Below, in pieces: positions 1-11,900 of a stretch of 64,000 nucleotides of DNA. The translations under genes were made by a program, and so were the position numbers. This DNA comes from Diadophis punctatus similis. Its lineage: Eukaryota > Chordata > Lepidosauria > Squamata > Dipsadidae. The stretch spans positions 171,459,430 through 171,523,429 of the forward strand of contig JALIGW010000002.1 in NCBI GenBank assembly GCA_023053685.1, read 5' to 3'. How positions within the stretch are numbered: the first letter of the stretch is position 1; each line of letters starts with the position of its first letter. The notes under the pieces were generated by a model. That model worked only from the letters and a program-made list of their open reading frames with translations, was not told where the DNA came from and searched no databases.

Positions 1-261
1 GAGCCAATGGGATACATTTCTATACAGGAACAGGAAACTAAGAGGTGGGACCCAACATAGACTATAAAACAAGGAACTCAGCATCTCTTCTCTCTTTTTT
101 TTTTCTCTTTCACACCTGGAACCATGTAAGCTACCTTTTCTGTACAGGGGCTCATGCCATGTGCTCCTGTCCACCATTAAACCTTCTTTCCAAGCAACTT
201 TCATGAATCCAGTGTCTTTTTCCCCACTTGGAACTGAACCCAGAAGGATATTCCTTACAAC
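1..261 (+). mobile_element. Possible 3' part of a retroviral-type LTR
   Basis: The segment has an LTR-like order of signals: a TATA-like ctataaaaca near 60, a T/C-rich stretch, an attaaa poly(A)-like signal near 175, then a U5-like tract ending in acaaca at 261, compatible with the CA end of an LTR. No primer-binding site or gag-like frame follows, so it would be a solo LTR or the 3' LTR of an element lying left of the window. The 5' end is outside the window and no target duplication can be tested. The call rests on composition and signal order only. Confidence 0.33.
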
Positions 262-2005
262 AGTTTCATGTATCCTTCTCCCAGACAAGGGATGATGATG
301 ACAATATTAAGATCTATAGAGACCACAAACTTTTCAACCACTTTGCAAAAACCATCTTATATGGTATATACTGAGCTTTGGATGAAATATTTGAAAAACT
401 TTGTTTTCATGTGTTTAGAGATGATTGAAGTAGCCTTACAATTTTCAATTACATTGCTATATTTGATTCTAAGAGCCAGATGAGAGAACCCATTCAATGT
501 ACCTTCTTTTTCCTTTAAAAATAACAACTGGGGACAAATCAGAATTAGGACCATAATATATGAGGTTCATTCCTCAATGTTTGCAATATTATTTCAGAGG
601 GAGGGAGGGAGGGAAAGAGAGAGAGAGAGAGAAAGAGATATTTCTATATATATGCTGTTGTTGGCACCAATTGCATGATCCTTCCAATAGATTCGTAAGT
701 AGGGAAAAATTTGACTTACTCAGCTGGTCATTCATTGTGGTCTTATTCCCTGACTTTCTAGTGCCATCTCTTGACTCATTAAGTGATGAGAAAGCATTTC
801 ATCACATGTAAAATACTTACTTACTAAAGGAAGAAAGTCCTTTAGAAATTAAACATGCAAAGGTTTGCACCATATCAATGTAATCCTATACACATCTATC
901 AGAAGTAAAGCTTTGTTTAATTCAGTAGATAATTATAGAGTTGCAACCTAAAGTCCTTAGATTAGTAGTAATATATAAGGTTCTCAAGAACATAAAGAAG
1001 TTATAAAACAAATGAAAAGGTAATACTGTAATATTTTCTATTGTTTTATTTGGCACATGGTAATGTAGCTTTTAATTTAAAAAATATTGAGCATTCTTAT
1101 CAGGATTGTGCTGTTTTATATTTGCATTAGCGCAAGCATCACCTTTAAATATATCTTGAAAACAGCTGGCAAATCATAAGTACCGAGGTTGGATTACAGG
1201 ATACATGCAGGACGTCCTGATGAGTTTATTAACAGAGTGCAAAATAAAAAGAGATAGGGCTGAATTTCATGTTTCAGTAGTCCTTTTACATGGAGTCTTC
1301 ATCACAGAAAATTTGACAGACTGTCATTTGACAAGGCATCAGATTTCAACCATGTAGTAAAGTCATAAAAGATCAAAAATAGTAGGGAAGACATGAATGA
1401 AGAACTCTTATTTCTCCCCTGCTATAAATCAGGGACCAGGGTGAACATGATGACATGAATAAGTATCAGGTTTAAAATAATTAGGTCATGTTCCATGCTG
1501 TAAGCACTTCTGGAACCTACTTTCAAAGCATGTTGTTAAGGCTGTATCATTCAATTCAACACAGATTTAAACAAATTCATAGTGATTAAATGTTTTAGTG
1601 GCTGAGAGCCAAGATGACTGTGGGATGCAATTTCACACTCAAGTATTTGGAAGTCTCTGCTTTGTCAAAGGGATGAGTGAATGGGAATGGATTATTTCAT
1701 AATTGTTCTGAAATATCTGGCACCAACTGTTGCCATATATAGGACACTGAGGTAGATTGTCCATATTTTTTACTCAGTGTGTGATTTTCATTGAAGTGTA
1801 TATTGTGGCATTGGACCAGAACTATTCATACGGAATTCTTTTTCTGATTAAGAGAAGTTGTAAAATGTTAGTAATCATTGCTTGTCCTTTTTCAATCACC
1901 CATAGCATTTTAGAAATCGGGGAATAACTTTAAGATAACCAGGTGGAAGTATTTTTTTGAACAAAAGGATTTTTGATAAAGACTAAATAAGAGACACAAA
2001 ACTAA
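262..2005. other. AT-rich non-coding DNA
   Basis: No recognisable gene. A short purine microsatellite (gggagggaggg then GA repeats) lies near 598-640. The small open frames here have no recognisable domains and are compatible with chance. Confidence 0.6.
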
Positions 2006-2159
2006 TTGTTGAAATGCAAACATGCTCGAAATTGCAGGATCCAATCTGGGTTGGTCACTGGGACTGGAGATTTAGTCTTCCAAGCTTTCGGACTCATGCT
2101 TGAACCCATCCTCAGGGAACTTCTCTCTCACCAGAATGTCACATTAATAAGACTCCTAT

Positions 2160-2735
2160 TCAAGGAATGTTTCATGTCACATTCTCAAGAAGTTTTACCA
2201 ACCAATTGAATGGAGCAAAAATTCAACATGTAATTCAGCGTAGTTGTAGTGAAAAGGATGAAACAATTGACTATTTGATCCGTGGCTGCAGCAAGCTACA
2301 AACTGCTACAAGCAGTATCATGACCAAATCACCAAAATTATTCAGTGAATTTTTTTGCCAGAGGTATGGATTCAAAAGTGGTAAAAACTACTGAGACTAT
2401 CAAGTTGAGAAGGTTTTAGAGAATGAGTGGGTTAAGATCATATTGGACTTTAAGATCTGAACAAACAAGCCTCTGGTTCATAACATGTCAGATATAACAG
2501 TTACAGAAAAGAAAAAAGTCTGGTTTATTGATGTTACTATTCCTGGTGAGGCTAGGATTGAGGAAAAATAATAGGGGGAAAAATGAAATATTGGAACTTG
2601 CAGACCGAAGTTGAATGCTTATGGAAAAAGAAATTCCTTGTTATACAATTGTGTCTAAAGCCCTTGGAGCACTATCTAAAAGCCTTCCTTGATAGCTGGA
2701 AACATTGAACTTTTCAGACCTGAATACCCATTAAA
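2160..2735 (+). mobile_element. Degraded R4/Dong-like (restriction-like endonuclease) LINE remnant
   Basis: Broken plus-strand reading frames show the C-terminal part of a non-LTR retrotransposon of the restriction-like-endonuclease type. From 2167 there is a zinc-knuckle-like block (CSEKDETIDYLIRGC, with Cys and the ET..L..GCSKL pattern). After an in-frame stop, the frame continues as SDITVTEKKKVWFIDVTIPG, the PD..(D/E).K-like endonuclease core. Past a frameshift there is a block ending KPLEHYLKAFLDSW. These blocks occur in this order in R4/Dong-type proteins. Stops and at least one frameshift show the copy is dead. The clade name rests on recalled motif patterns. Confidence 0.5.
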
Positions 2736-3034
2736 AAACAACAACCAACCTGCTTGCAACTGCCTATATTCTTAGACACTATCTTAATAATTCTTAGGTC
2801 CTTGGTTAGGACTTCAATTATTAAGTTTCTATCAGTCTTAAACTTTGAATCTAGCTGTAGATTACTCACACAAAATGATGGAAATATAAAGGAAATAACT
2901 GATACGAACTATACAAATGATAATTGAGATATACAAATGATAACTTAGAAGAGTAATAACAGTAGCATTATAGGTCAGCACTGAAACATGTGAACTGACA
3001 AGAAATTAATATTTCTTAATTTACTTATTTCTTT

Positions 3035-3545
3035 ACTTTATTGTTGTTGTTGTTGTTGTTAGTTGTGAAGTCGTGTCTGACCCATCGCGACCCCATGGAC
3101 AACGTTCCTCCAGGCTTTCCTGTCCTCTACCATCCTATGGAGTCCATTTAAGCTCATGCCTACTGCTTCAGTGACTTCATCCAGCCACCTCATTCTCTGT
3201 TGTCTCCTTCTTTTGCCCCCAATCTTTCCCAGCATCAGACTCTTCTCCAGTGAGTCCTTCCTTCTCATTAGGTGGCCACAGTATTTGAGTTTCATCTTCA
3301 GGATCTGGCCTTCTAAAGAGCAGTCAGGATTGATCTCCTCTAGGACTGACCGGTTTGATCGCCTTGCAGTCCAAGGGACTCGCTGGAGTCTTCTCCAGCA
3401 CCATAGTTCAAAGGCCTCAATTCTTTGGCACTCAGCCTTTCTTATGGTCCAACTTTCACAGCCATACACCGCAACTGGGAAAACCATAGCCTTGACTATG
3501 CACACTTTTAGTCACTTTATACGCACTTTTGTTGGCAGTAATATT
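3035..3545 (-). mobile_element. BovB (RTE clade) LINE 3' end, 5'-truncated
   Basis: On the minus strand a 148-codon frame (3505-3059) is the C-terminal end of the BovB ORF2 protein. It has the typical stretches YGCESWTIRKAE, MKLKYCGHLMRR, SLEKSLMLGKIGGKRRR and HGVAMGQTRLHN. The element ends in the (AAC)n tail, seen on the plus strand as gttgttgtt at 3042-3060. The 5' side stops near 3545, so only about 500 bp survive of an element of some 3 kb. BovB is known to have moved horizontally between squamates and ruminants, so its presence supports a squamate source. Confidence 0.88.
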
Positions 3546-3654
3546 ATTATTACTATTAATTTAAATGTTTCTTAAATTAATAGAGAAGATTATGGCATAT
3601 GCAGATTACCAGTAAATGAACGAAGACTGCCATCCTTGAAAGTAGTGCCCTAAA

Positions 3655-4150
3655 AAGACCTGGTGCCTATAATGAAGGATGTAAATAAGGTGCTTTCAAG
3701 GATTAAAATAACGTCTATCAAACAGACCAATCAGCTTGCCTGCTGTACAGCAGTAGTGGTTGAAGAAGAACTGGCTATTCTAATTAGAAAACCAAAAGCA
3801 AAATCATATTCAATCTCAAAGTGTAAGATCAGACTTGAGGCCTAAATAAATAAATAAAGCAAGAAGCAAGTAACACAAAGGAGCAAAAATTAAAGAATGT
3901 AAGGATCAAACAGATAATAATGACTGGAGAGGTGGAGAAAAATGCCAAATCCAGTCTAAACATCTCACCATCATAATGATAATCACCATCAGCATTGATA
4001 AAGTCACCATTAGTGAATTGCAAAAGTTAGCTTTACTTGGAAAAGCTTACATCCTGTGATGATCTCTTTAATACCATCAAACAACTACTTGGGAAATTAC
4101 TTGCTAGGTGGATAAAAATGCCAAATCCAGTCTAAACATCTGGCTGACAC
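3655..4150 (+). mobile_element. Possible second R4-like LINE fragment with an internal 36-bp direct repeat
   Basis: A 60-codon plus-strand frame (3663-3845) resembles the region upstream of the reverse transcriptase in R4/Dong-type elements (pattern TNQLACCTAVVVEEEL followed by a K/R-rich block). It then breaks up in stops. A 36-bp sequence at 3930-3965 recurs at 4106-4141 with one mismatch. The match to the family is weak and from memory; the region may simply be unclassified old repeat. Confidence 0.3.
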
Positions 4151-4179
4151 TTTCTTCAAAACTGTAAAACAAGAAAATG

Positions 4180-4203
4180 ACACAGTTGCAGCTGCAACTG
4201 TGT
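4180..4203. repeat. 24-bp perfect palindrome
   Basis: The 12-base half acacagttgcag is followed directly by its exact reverse complement with no spacer. The centre is the E-box-like CAGCTG. The symmetry ends at both sides with non-complementary bases. It could be the tip of an old inverted-repeat element or chance. Confidence 0.85.
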
Positions 4204-4278
4204 TATTTTTCAGCTGTCTTAAATATAAGTGATTTTTAGTTTTTTAAAAGAAAGATTTTATATAATTATCTATCTATC

Positions 4279-4382
<104 letters not shown>

Positions 4383-5164
4383 TATACTGTATCTGTCTAT
4401 GTATTTGTCTGTCCATCCATCCATCCATTATCATCTATCATTTACGGTATCTAGGCATATGAAAAATGCTTTGGAGCAGCCAAAGATACTTCTGTTATTG
4501 GACAGATACAAAGCATGTGTAGGAACTGCTTTCTCAGTGTTGTTTGCTAAATACTATTTTTGCTTGCAAAATCACCATGTAATTTAATTTTCAAAAATTG
4601 AATGAGTAAACCTTGATTTATATATTAGAATCTCAAGCTGTTTTGAAATTATCAGATTCTTTTTTTCACACACTATTTGCCAACTGGGATATAACATATC
4701 TTTACTGAGTCTTGTTTTAATCAGTAAAGTCTATTTTATTTATATAATTCGAAAATAGAAGCATAAATTGAGTTTGAATTGGTACAGTGAGCAGCCAAAC
4801 CTTCTCTCACGAGATGTTTCTTTTCCTATTTCCAGAGGTGTTTGGTCCACAGTATTCTTCTTTTAAATCGGTGCCCTTAAACTGTATCTGCAGAATTATT
4901 TCACATTCTTTGGAGACTACTGAGTAAGCAAAGAGTGTGTGTAGGAGTATTCAATAAAGACTTTCTGCTTGTGTAGCAGCAAGTATAATCACAGGTAAAT
5001 ATGTAAGTTTTGCTCCATATTATAATTCAGCATGGAGTCACATAAATTCTTAACCTTTACAAAGCAACAGTAGCAAGGACTATTTTTTCATTCTATATCT
5101 GTTTTGGATTGAGTCACTGTTACTTACCATGCTATATTATTATGTATAATAAAGTATAATATAT

Positions 5165-5440
5165 GAGGTGAGGTCTGCCTCCACCCTTCTGGCCTTCCAG
5201 AAGGGCGTAAAACCTGGCTCTGCCAGTTAGCCTGGGGTCCTGATGGGATCATTCAGTGTGGAGGTTGCTGGTGGTTTAAACTGAGAAGACGCTACTGCCA
5301 TACCAATCTTGTCCGTTTCCTTCTTGTTTCTGTATTCAATATTGTAAAATATTTTTGGGTTTATGCTTTTAATTGTAAGCCGCCCAGAGAAACTTTTCAG
5401 AGATGGACAGCTCATAAACTTAATAAATAAATGAATGCAT
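5165..5440 (+). mobile_element. L2-clade LINE 3' end, strongly 5'-truncated
   Basis: A plus-strand fragment starts inside the very end of an L2 ORF2. Codons near 5185-5240 read LLAFQKGVKTWLCQLAWG, matching the LLAFRKAVKTWLFLQAGG end of the longer element at 5941-8757. It is followed by a 3' UTR with the gtaagccgcccagag motif and an aataaataaa tail ending near 5433. Its 3' UTR differs from that of the neighbouring full element, so it belongs to another L2 subfamily. Confidence 0.75.
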
Positions 5441-5769
5441 ACCATTAAAATGGAATTGATTTTGGTTTCCCTTTAAACAATGTTTTCCAGCTGCATTTTA
5501 TGAAATGGCAGTGATGCTCACAAATGCTTCTTGGAGGTTTTCAGTGAGAAGTTCAGTTTTGACTTTTCATTTCTGATTTGCAAAGCACCAAGTAAAAAAA
5601 TGTTATCAGCCTACTAGGCCTGAGTTGTGCACAACAAGGCCCATTGAGCCATAGTAGTATTGAGGCATAAACAAAGATTTGCTTCACACTGGGATTTCAT
5701 AACAGTTATGTTGAGGTTCCATAGCAAGTATGCCAGTGCAAGCAATGTGATAGACGCTGAGGTAATTTA

Positions 5770-8700
5770 TGGTATTCCTTCCTGATTTGCTGCCCCCTTC
5801 AGTCATTTCCCCCGTCCCGCTCTCGGGGAATAAGACCTCGCTGTTTAAAAGCGATCCCTTGTTCCGGCCCCTCCGATTCGGTTCCATCGTGCTCAACCCG
5901 GATACCTGGCAACCAGGGTTTTCAGGGCCCTGGGCTCAGGATGCTGCTGCTTAACGCCAGGTCAATTATCAACAAAGCCCCCCTGATACGTGATTTAATC
6001 ACAGAGGAGGGGGCAGACCTGGTTTGTGTAACTGAGACCTGGCTGGGCCAGGAGGGGGGAGTAGCTCTCTCCGAGATATGCCCAGACGGGTTCTCAGTGC
6101 AGCATCATGCCCGACCCCAGGGAAGGGGGGGAGGAGTGGCAATAATAACGCGCGGAAGTCTGTATCCTCGTAGGATCCCTGCCCCGGGGATTGTTGGGTG
6201 TGAGACGCTCCTTCTGAAGTTGGACTTAGGGGTTCAGGTGGGCCTTCTCTTAACGTACCTGCCTCCCAGCTGCGTAAGTAAGGCCCTGCCCGAGCTGCTT
6301 GAGGCAGTAGCCGGCTTGGCAGTTGAGTTCCCTAGGCTTACGGTCCTGGGGGACTTCAACTTGCCCTCTGCTGGCGAAACCTCTGGGGCAGCTCAGGAGT
6401 TCATGGATTCCATGACAACCATGGACCTGACCCAAGTAATCCAGGGTCCGACTCATGAGGGTGGTCACACGCTCGACCTAGTGTTTCTCTCGGGGCAGTG
6501 GAGAGATGATCTGAAGATAAGGGATATAGTCATCACCCCACAGTCATGGTCAGATCATTTCCTACTGAGGCTAGATTTCGCAGCCCCATTCCTCCCCCGC
6601 AGGGAGGCGGGACCGACTAGGTGGTTCCGCCCCAGGCGCCTAATGGAGCCGGAAGGATTCCAGAGGGAACTTGGGGAAATACCTGAAACCCTGGTACACA
6701 ATTCGGCTGAGTCCCTGGTGGCTGCCTGGAACACCGCAGCATCAGGGGCTTTAGACCGAATTGCGCCTAAGCGACCTCTCCGCGGCAGTGGATCCCGGAA
6801 AGCTCCCTGGTTTACCGAGGAGCTCCGGGAGATGAAACGCCAGAAGAGACGTCTGGAGCGCCGCTGGAGGTCCAGCAAGACCGAATCTGACCGAACACTA
6901 TTAAGAATTTACATCAGATCTTATTTAGTGGCGATAAGGGCGGCAAAACGATCCCATTTTTCCGCTCTTATTGCGTCCGCAGATTCTCGCCCAGCCGCCT
7001 TGTTTAGGGTGACTCGCTCCCTCCTTGCCAAAGGGGGGAGCGAGGAACACTTGCAAGGTAGAGCTGAGGAATTCGCAGAGTTTCTGTCGGATAAAGTCGC
7101 TCAGATCCGGTCGAACCTGGACTCTGGCTGGGCAGAGTCCATGGAGTTGCCAGGGGCAAGTCTTAGTCCATCGTTGTGGGAGGAGTTTGGGCCTGTTTCT
7201 CCCGAGGATGTGGACAGAGCCGTGGGGGTGATGGGTGCCTCCACCTGTTTATTGGACCCGTGCCCCTCCTGGCTGGTCTCGGCCAGCAGGGAGGTGACAC
7301 GTGGCTGGATCTGGGCGGTGGTCATCGCTTCTTTGGGGGAGGGATCCGTACCGCAGTCGTTAAAAGCCGCGGTGGTGAGACCCCTCCTGAAGAAGCCTTC
7401 CCTGGATCCAGCTGATTTGAAGAACTATCGTCCCGTCTCCAACTTACCTTTTTTAGGGAAAGTTGTGGAGAAGGTGGTGGCTACTCAGCTTCTACGACTT
7501 TTGGATGAGACAGATCATCTAGATGCCTATCAGTCGGGCTTCAGGCACGGCTACAGTACAGAAACTGCCTTGGTCGCTCTGATGGATGATCTCTGGCGGG
7601 CCCGGGACGGGGGAAATTCCTCCATCCTGGTGCTACTTGACCTCTCAGCGGCTTTCGATACCATCGACCATGGTATCCTTCTGCATCGTCTCGGCGAGTT
7701 GGGAGTGGGAGGCACCGTTTTACGGTGGTTCTCCTCGTATCTCGCCGATAGGATGCAGTCGGTGTTAGCAGGAGGGCAGAGATCGTCCCCTAGGCCCCTG
7801 TTATGCGGGGTGCCTCAGGGGTCGGTTCTCTCGCCCATCCTGTTTAACATTTACATGAAACCGCTGGGGGAGATCATCCGCAGACATGGGGTGTGTTTCC
7901 ACCAGTACGCTGATGACACCCAGCTGTACATCACCACCCCGTCTGATTTCAGTGTGGCAGTGGATGTAATGTGCCGGTGCCTGGACGACGTTAGGATCTG
8001 GATGGGGAGGAACAGACTCAGACTCAACCCCGACAAGACTGAGTGGCTTTGGATATTGCCTCCTAAGGACTATGTCAACTGTCCCTCCTTGGATCTCGAG
8101 GGAGCGAAACTGACTCCCTCGGACCGGGTCCGCAACTTGGGGGTCCTCCTAGATCCACAGCTGAAATTGGACCATCATCTTATGGCTGTGGCTAGGGGGG
8201 CCTTTGCACAGGTTCACCTGGTGCACCAGTTGCGGCCATACTTGGAGAAGGAGGCTCTACTCACGGTCACTCATGCCCTTGTCACCTCCCGCCTGGACTA
8301 CTGCAACGCGCTCTACATGGGGCTACCCTTGAAGAGTATCCGGAGACTTCAGTTGGTGCAAAATGCGGCTGCGCGTGCTGTGGTGGGTGTGCCTAGGTAC
8401 ACCCACGTGTCACCTATACTCCGCCAGCTGCATTGGCTGCCCATCGGTCTCCGGGTCCAATTCAAGGTGTTGATCATCATCTTTAAAGCCCTTCATGGCT
8501 TAGGACCAGGTTATCTCCGGGACCGCATTCTGCCTCATACTTCCCTCCGACCGGTGAGGGCCCACAGAGTTGGCCTCCTCCGGGTCCCGTCGGCCAAGCA
8601 ATGCCGGCTGGCGGGCCCTAGGGGGAGGGCCTTCTCTGTGGTGGGTCCGGCGCTCTGGAACCAACTGCCTCCAGAGACCCGAACCATCCCCACCCTGCTG

Positions 8701-8951
8701 GCCTTCCGAAAAGCCGTTAAGACATGGCTCTTCCTGCAGGCTGGGGGAGGAGCCTAATCCATCTGTGCTCTCCCCCGGGTATGTCTGATTGGATGTTTTT
8801 TAATATGAATTTTAATTTTTATATTTGTTTTTAATCTAGTTGTTTATTATTGGTGTTTCTTGTATCTTTTTGCTGTTGTACGCCGCCCTGAGTCCCTCGG
8901 GAGTTGGGCGGCATATAAGAAAACCGTAATAAATAAATAAATAAATAAATT
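5770..8951 (+). mobile_element. Near-complete L2-clade (CR1 superfamily) LINE
   Basis: A GC-rich insert of about 3.2 kb in AT-rich flanks. It contains one long uninterrupted ORF2 (5941-8757), a 3' UTR with the gccgccctgagtccctcgggagttgggcggcatataag hairpin typical of squamate L2 ends, and an (AATA)n tail near 8927-8951. The left boundary is set by the base-composition change near 5770; no ORF1 is present, so the copy is probably 5'-truncated just before ORF2. No clear target duplication was found, which is common for this clade. Confidence 0.87.
5941..8757 (+). CDS. LINE ORF2 protein: endonuclease / reverse transcriptase (L2 clade)
   Basis: A 938-codon frame without stop or frameshift. The N-terminal part (about residues 1-215) is an apurinic-type endonuclease: LLNARSIINK at the start, TETWL near 33, GGGVAII near 65, LGDFNLP near 140, and the catalytic SDH near 205. 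The reverse transcriptase follows: NYRPVSNLPFLGKVVEKVV near 490, QSGFRHGYSTETAL, LDLSAAFDTIDH, GVPQGSVLSPILF, and the catalytic YADD box near 657. The C-terminal block (DYCNALYMGLP through FRKAVKTWL) is typical of L2. All core catalytic motifs are present. The first ATG at 5941 falls directly before LLLNARSI; the frame is open upstream to about 5725 without ATG, so the native start may be lost. It encodes the element's own retrotransposition enzyme and has no cellular role. Confidence 0.9.
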   Translation: MLLLNARSIINKAPLIRDLITEEGADLVCVTETWLGQEGGVALSEICPDGFSVQHHARPQGRGGGVAIITRGSLYPRRIPAPGIVGCETLLLKLDLGVQVGLLLTYLPPSCVSKALPELLEAVAGLAVEFPRLTVLGDFNLPSAGETSGAAQEFMDSMTTMDLTQVIQGPTHEGGHTLDLVFLSGQWRDDLKIRDIVITPQSWSDHFLLRLDFAAPFLPRREAGPTRWFRPRRLMEPEGFQRELGEIPETLVHNSAESLVAAWNTAASGALDRIAPKRPLRGSGSRKAPWFTEELREMKRQKRRLERRWRSSKTESDRTLLRIYIRSYLVAIRAAKRSHFSALIASADSRPAALFRVTRSLLAKGGSEEHLQGRAEEFAEFLSDKVAQIRSNLDSGWAESMELPGASLSPSLWEEFGPVSPEDVDRAVGVMGASTCLLDPCPSWLVSASREVTRGWIWAVVIASLGEGSVPQSLKAAVVRPLLKKPSLDPADLKNYRPVSNLPFLGKVVEKVVATQLLRLLDETDHLDAYQSGFRHGYSTETALVALMDDLWRARDGGNSSILVLLDLSAAFDTIDHGILLHRLGELGVGGTVLRWFSSYLADRMQSVLAGGQRSSPRPLLCGVPQGSVLSPILFNIYMKPLGEIIRRHGVCFHQYADDTQLYITTPSDFSVAVDVMCRCLDDVRIWMGRNRLRLNPDKTEWLWILPPKDYVNCPSLDLEGAKLTPSDRVRNLGVLLDPQLKLDHHLMAVARGAFAQVHLVHQLRPYLEKEALLTVTHALVTSRLDYCNALYMGLPLKSIRRLQLVQNAAARAVVGVPRYTHVSPILRQLHWLPIGLRVQFKVLIIIFKALHGLGPGYLRDRILPHTSLRPVRAHRVGLLRVPSAKQCRLAGPRGRAFSVVGPALWNQLPPETRTIPTLLAFRKAVKTWLFLQAGGGA

Positions 8952-11900
8952 TCATTAATATAGTTTCTTGGTGAAATGGTTTTTTGATGAGAAGTTAGGT
9001 AATTATTTTCCCCGATTTATATCATAATTTGATGTTGTAGACTTGACTGAGGTGGAGTTTTAACTCTTTTCTTCTATTAACCATAGAAGATACATTAATC
9101 TGTAAGGAAATAAATTTGTTTTGTGTATAGTATATATTCTTTTGCTAAAATGTGAAGGTTTAAATAAAAATATAAGTTTCTTCACATGAAGAGTTAACAC
9201 CTTTTCCCACCAGCATATTCCCATTCCAAATGTCTTAAATCAAGGTCTCTTATTAGCTGTCTCTTATTAGCGGATTCTTCCTCCAGTTTCCGCTAAGGGG
9301 GTCTCCCATCCTGGTTCCATGTCTCAGAAAGCTGCTACTGTACCTCAAGTTGGGAATACTTAATTTCTTCCCGAATAGATCAGGCACCCACTTGTGTGTC
9401 TATAAAATTGTGCAAAGATAGCCATTAAAAGCTGCTGATATTCTTTTCTTCTTGTTTCATTATAAGCAAGATTTATTGGTAGAAAAGAAAACTGTCCTCC
9501 AGCAATAAAAATGATTAATTTTTTGTTATATTTGGTAGCAGCAGTTCCACAAAGCTTATGTTATTACTACAGATATACTCTGTAACTTATATGTAACTTA
9601 GATGTGCACTTAGATATACTCCATATACTTTGGGCTTCCAAATTAGCAATTTTTATAATAAGTTTGTTTTTATAATAGCCAATTGGGTAAGCAGGAAATT
9701 GTTTTCATTTTAGAGAAACAAAAGGATCGAAAATGAAAGATCACAACTTGTTCAAGAAGGCTTGCTTCTATCTCAGCAAAATGTTGAGATGTCTTAGATA
9801 GCAAGTAGTTAAAATCTACAAAATATATGAAGATTTCATTTAAAAAAATGTTTCCTTATATAAAGGACAGGTAGTTAACAAGTCAGTCCAACTTGTTAAA
9901 ATTAAAGAAAATCTATTTTATCATATATTTTATTCTCAACACAATCCTCAACACTAAACTGAAGATGAAGCCACAAGATCATTTCCCACAAGACATTTCC
10001 CGGATTATTGAATTTACTTCTGTAGAAATAAAAGTATAGGATTACATAATTATTCACTATTTGTTATCCATTCTCCCACTGCTGGGTCACTTTTTATTTT
10101 AGGATTATTGATTTTCAATAATTTTGCCCTATTTGCTTTTAAGTACTGTTATAAATTGTATGTATAAATTGTATGTATTTTAATGAATGTATAAATTGCT
10201 CTGGGAATCAGAATGGACTTTAGAATGGATCTAAACCAATCTTCCATAAAGTGTTCCATTCTCTTTAGTTCCTTGCTGATTTATCAAAGACATTTACTGC
10301 AGTTGTTTTATTTTTCGCTAAAACAACTTTTCAGTGCTTCATGGGAAACTCAAGGATAACGTATTGACTGAAATATCCAAGATTAAGTCAGTTTTCCTTA
10401 ACACTCCTATCTGTGTGAATGGAGGACCCGGATAAATGTTGTACATGTGGAAGGACACAAAATAGAGAGATGCACTAAAATATGGGCAGCATTTTCTGTC
10501 TTAGCACTAGCTGTCCATCAGCACAAATATTTAGAGAGAAAGGACAAAACTTCCAAGTCAGGCATTTTTCAAAGGAATTAACCATTCACTTCATCTATAA
10601 TATATATTCCAGATCACATTTTGACATAATTTGCAGATTATTTGCAATACAGAATTCAAGTAGTTATTTGCAGACTCTAGAGAACTTTTCATCCATTGTT
10701 TAAATAACCATTATATTAATTGCCTCTTGCATAACATTAGCATTTCCTCTGCTTACAAAAATGTTTTTGCATGTTAAACTAAGGAGAGAGCTGTAAATTC
10801 AGGCTATTTTAATGAGCAACCTATTTAGGTCTTTAATTGAAAAATAAAAAGCATCTTTTGTGGAAGTAAAAGAATTCACTTTTTATTCTGAGTGTTGTTT
10901 AAGTACTTCTCTTACACCTGGGTGGTCTAAAAAGGACTATAGTAGTTCTTTGGCAGGCTTCGTCTTTGTAATTGATTTTGTTCAGAAAAAAAACTTTATT
11001 GTTGCTACTTACGCTGCTCACATTCCTCATGGCTTTGTGCTTTTATTTTCTTCTGCTTAACTGGTAAAAATGGATGCTGCTTTGAGTTCTGCTCTTTTGA
11101 ATTCCCGGGTTCTTTTTGAAGAAGACTTCCTCTTTCCTTTCTGTATCTGTTATCTTAATGCATCTGTTAACCTAACCAGAATATTTTTCTTAACTTTCTC
11201 TCTGCTTCAAGGTGGATTCTCGTTGCTGGTGGAACCAAGAGTTATTATTAAAAAACATTTGCAAACATATCACTCACCGCCCTAAAATAGAATCCTATTT
11301 CAACGCCTTCCCAGAAACCCTCACCAGCCAAACTGCAGAAGTGGAGAAAGTGCAGCATGCCAAAGGATGCCTGCAAAAACATGCTGACTCAGTTGGGTGT
11401 ATCCCAAGAAACGCATTTAGAACTCCCCAGGGAGAAAAGACGCCTGGACATGTAAGGTTTAGAGTGGGCTAATGGGAAGCATGGAAAGGATTCTCCCTTT
11501 GTTTCTCCACCAGTCCCAAACACCCTTCAGAAATAACAATCACACCTATCTCACGGGCCTTGTGGAAAGATTGCAAAGGCAATATTGCGAAGGGTCTGCT
11601 CTGGGACGGCAACCTTGGGCCTAGATCCTCCGCAAAAAAATATTTTTTGAAACAAAATAACCCACAGAATAATCTATGCAATGCATTGCAAATGTGTCAT
11701 TTCAAAGATTGGGCAGACTTGGAAAAGGGTAGCCAAAACACACAAAAAGCAGGCATTGTTTTGGATCTCTCAGATGGTTGAGGCCTTCTCTTCTAGCTCT
11801 GACTGAATTGCTTGGCTGCCATTGGTCATCCCGGCGTTTTCTCCTCCTTCTCTTCCTTCTTCATCTTCTCACCATATTAATAATTTGAGGGTGACCAATC

